Origin: Acridotheres tristis
Taxonomy: Eukaryota; Chordata; Aves; Passeriformes; Sturnidae
Length of the DNA: 64,000 nucleotides
Assembly (NCBI GenBank): GCA_037013685.1
Contig: CM072906.1
Coordinates: 7,686,001 to 7,750,000 of the forward strand
Reading direction: 5' to 3'
Of the stretch, positions 63,301-64,000 are shown in pieces. Under the pieces are notes generated by a model that did no database searches, was not told the DNA's origin, and saw only the letters and a list, made by a program, of their open reading frames with translations. Made by a program: the position numbers and the translations under genes. Numbering within the stretch: the first letter of the stretch is position 1; each line of letters opens with the position of its first letter.

Positions 63301-64000
63301 TTGCCATGTAAGAGATCCAGCTTTGAGGCTTACCTCAGGCTTTTGCATAACATGATAGTTAGTACTCTAAGCTGGAGAAAATGTGATGGGATCTTTTGAT
63401 ATTTTTCCCCCTTGCTTTTTCAATTTCATGGGTTCAGCAGAAAGGGGAAGGAACCAAAGCTGAACTAATGCTCTGCTTTTGCCTTCACCACTGCCTGAGC
63501 ACGTGGCAGGGATTGCTTGGTGGAGAACTGAGTATCTGTTATGGGCATCTCACAATTGCCAGAAAATGTGGGGTTTGGACTTGTTTTCAGCATAACATGA
63601 GAAAGAGGAAGACCAGAAATAAATGAGAAGGCTGAAATATAATCAAAAAACAGTAGTTATTTAGTTTGGCTACTGATTTATTAATGTATTATAGTTAAAC
63701 ACTGAGGAATAAACCCTCACTTTAAAATGTTCCTCAGCTCTAGGCGGGATTATTTACAGGAAATAAAAACACTTAAAGAATTAGAATGAAATCCTGCATA
63801 TATGGAGTCAACAGAAATGTTGCCACCGACCTCATTAGGCCAGGTTTTAGTTCCAGATATCTACAAAGAACCAAAATTCTCTTGCAGTGTGACTAGCAGA
63901 TGAATATCTGACAACACCAGTTTATCTTTCCCTACGGAATCTTTAATTTTTATGCAGCCAGCCTAAAAACTTTGCTCCACAAGTTTGTGTTTCAGTGCAA
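54331..64000. other. Gene-poor right end of the window
   Basis: About 9.7 kb with no recognised coding exon on either strand, RNA gene or intact mobile element. Open frames are short and resemble no known family. It may be intron of the minus-strand LHFPL-like gene or intergenic. An A/C-rich low-complexity stretch lies at 60006-60062. Confidence 0.5.
60006..60062. repeat. (CAA)n/A-rich low-complexity tract
   Basis: Imperfect aac/aaac repeats of about 55 bases. A simple repeat, possibly the tail of an unrecognised retroposed sequence. Confidence 0.6.

Noticed and set aside
50934..64000. Search for upstream exons of the LHFPL-like gene on the minus strand
   Set aside because: No segment with the expected N-terminal tetraspan pattern (first TM helix, conserved Trp and Cys loop) was recognisable, so none is reported.
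1..64000. CRISPR arrays, tRNA/rRNA genes, intact LTR elements or endogenous viruses
   Set aside because: No regular spacer-repeat structure, cloverleaf, long terminal repeats or gag/pol-like frames were seen. The only clear transposon is the CR1 fragment at 52845-53112.

Overview
This is a vertebrate nuclear window and almost certainly from a bird. The genes are split by GT-AG introns into short exons. There is one recognisable CR1 (chicken repeat 1) LINE 3' end. The TRPV1 protein has a chicken-like C-terminus and alanines at two vanilloid-pocket sites where capsaicin-sensitive mammals have threonine and glutamate. I see no prokaryotic-style operons, CRISPR arrays, tRNA or rRNA genes. Species or order cannot be fixed from the sequence alone.

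Layout, left to right. (1) 223-5273, + strand: the last ten coding exons of TRPV1 (490 residues, pre-S1 to stop); the 5' half lies outside the window. (2) 5.4-18.9 kb: a long gene-poor stretch with a small CpG-rich patch at 14.84-15.06 kb that could be a promoter or first exon for the next gene. (3) 18909-31615, + strand: a complete TRPV3 coding region in 17 coding exons (787 residues). TRPV1 and TRPV3 are in tandem and share exon sizes and phases, as expected of an old tandem duplication. (4) 40043-34608, - strand: complete ASPA (aspartoacylase) in six exons (314 residues), tail-to-tail with TRPV3, all catalytic residues kept. (5) 43412-47130, + strand: complete SPATA22 coding region in eight coding exons (348 residues), head-to-head with ASPA. 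A CpG-rich promoter (about 42.16-42.41 kb) and a 740-bp minisatellite built on a 13-bp unit sit at its 5' end. (6) 50842-50616, - strand: the terminal coding exon of an LHFPL-family tetraspan gene, most like TMEM211/LHFPL7; its upstream exons were not found. (7) 50.9-64 kb: no gene recognised; one CR1 fragment and one CpG-richer block.

The order TRPV1-TRPV3-ASPA-SPATA22 matches the human 17p13 block, so this is a conserved synteny block and not an accessory region. The genes do not form one pathway: two thermosensory or epithelial cation channels, an N-acetylaspartate hydrolase, and a meiotic recombination factor. No new multi-gene system is visible. The items most worth a second look are the 13-bp minisatellite at the SPATA22 promoter, a 46-bp tandem duplication that copies a 3' splice site of the LHFPL gene, a GC-AG intron in TRPV3, the His-to-Asn change at a 2-APB-linked TRPV3 site, and the bird-type TRPV1 vanilloid pocket.
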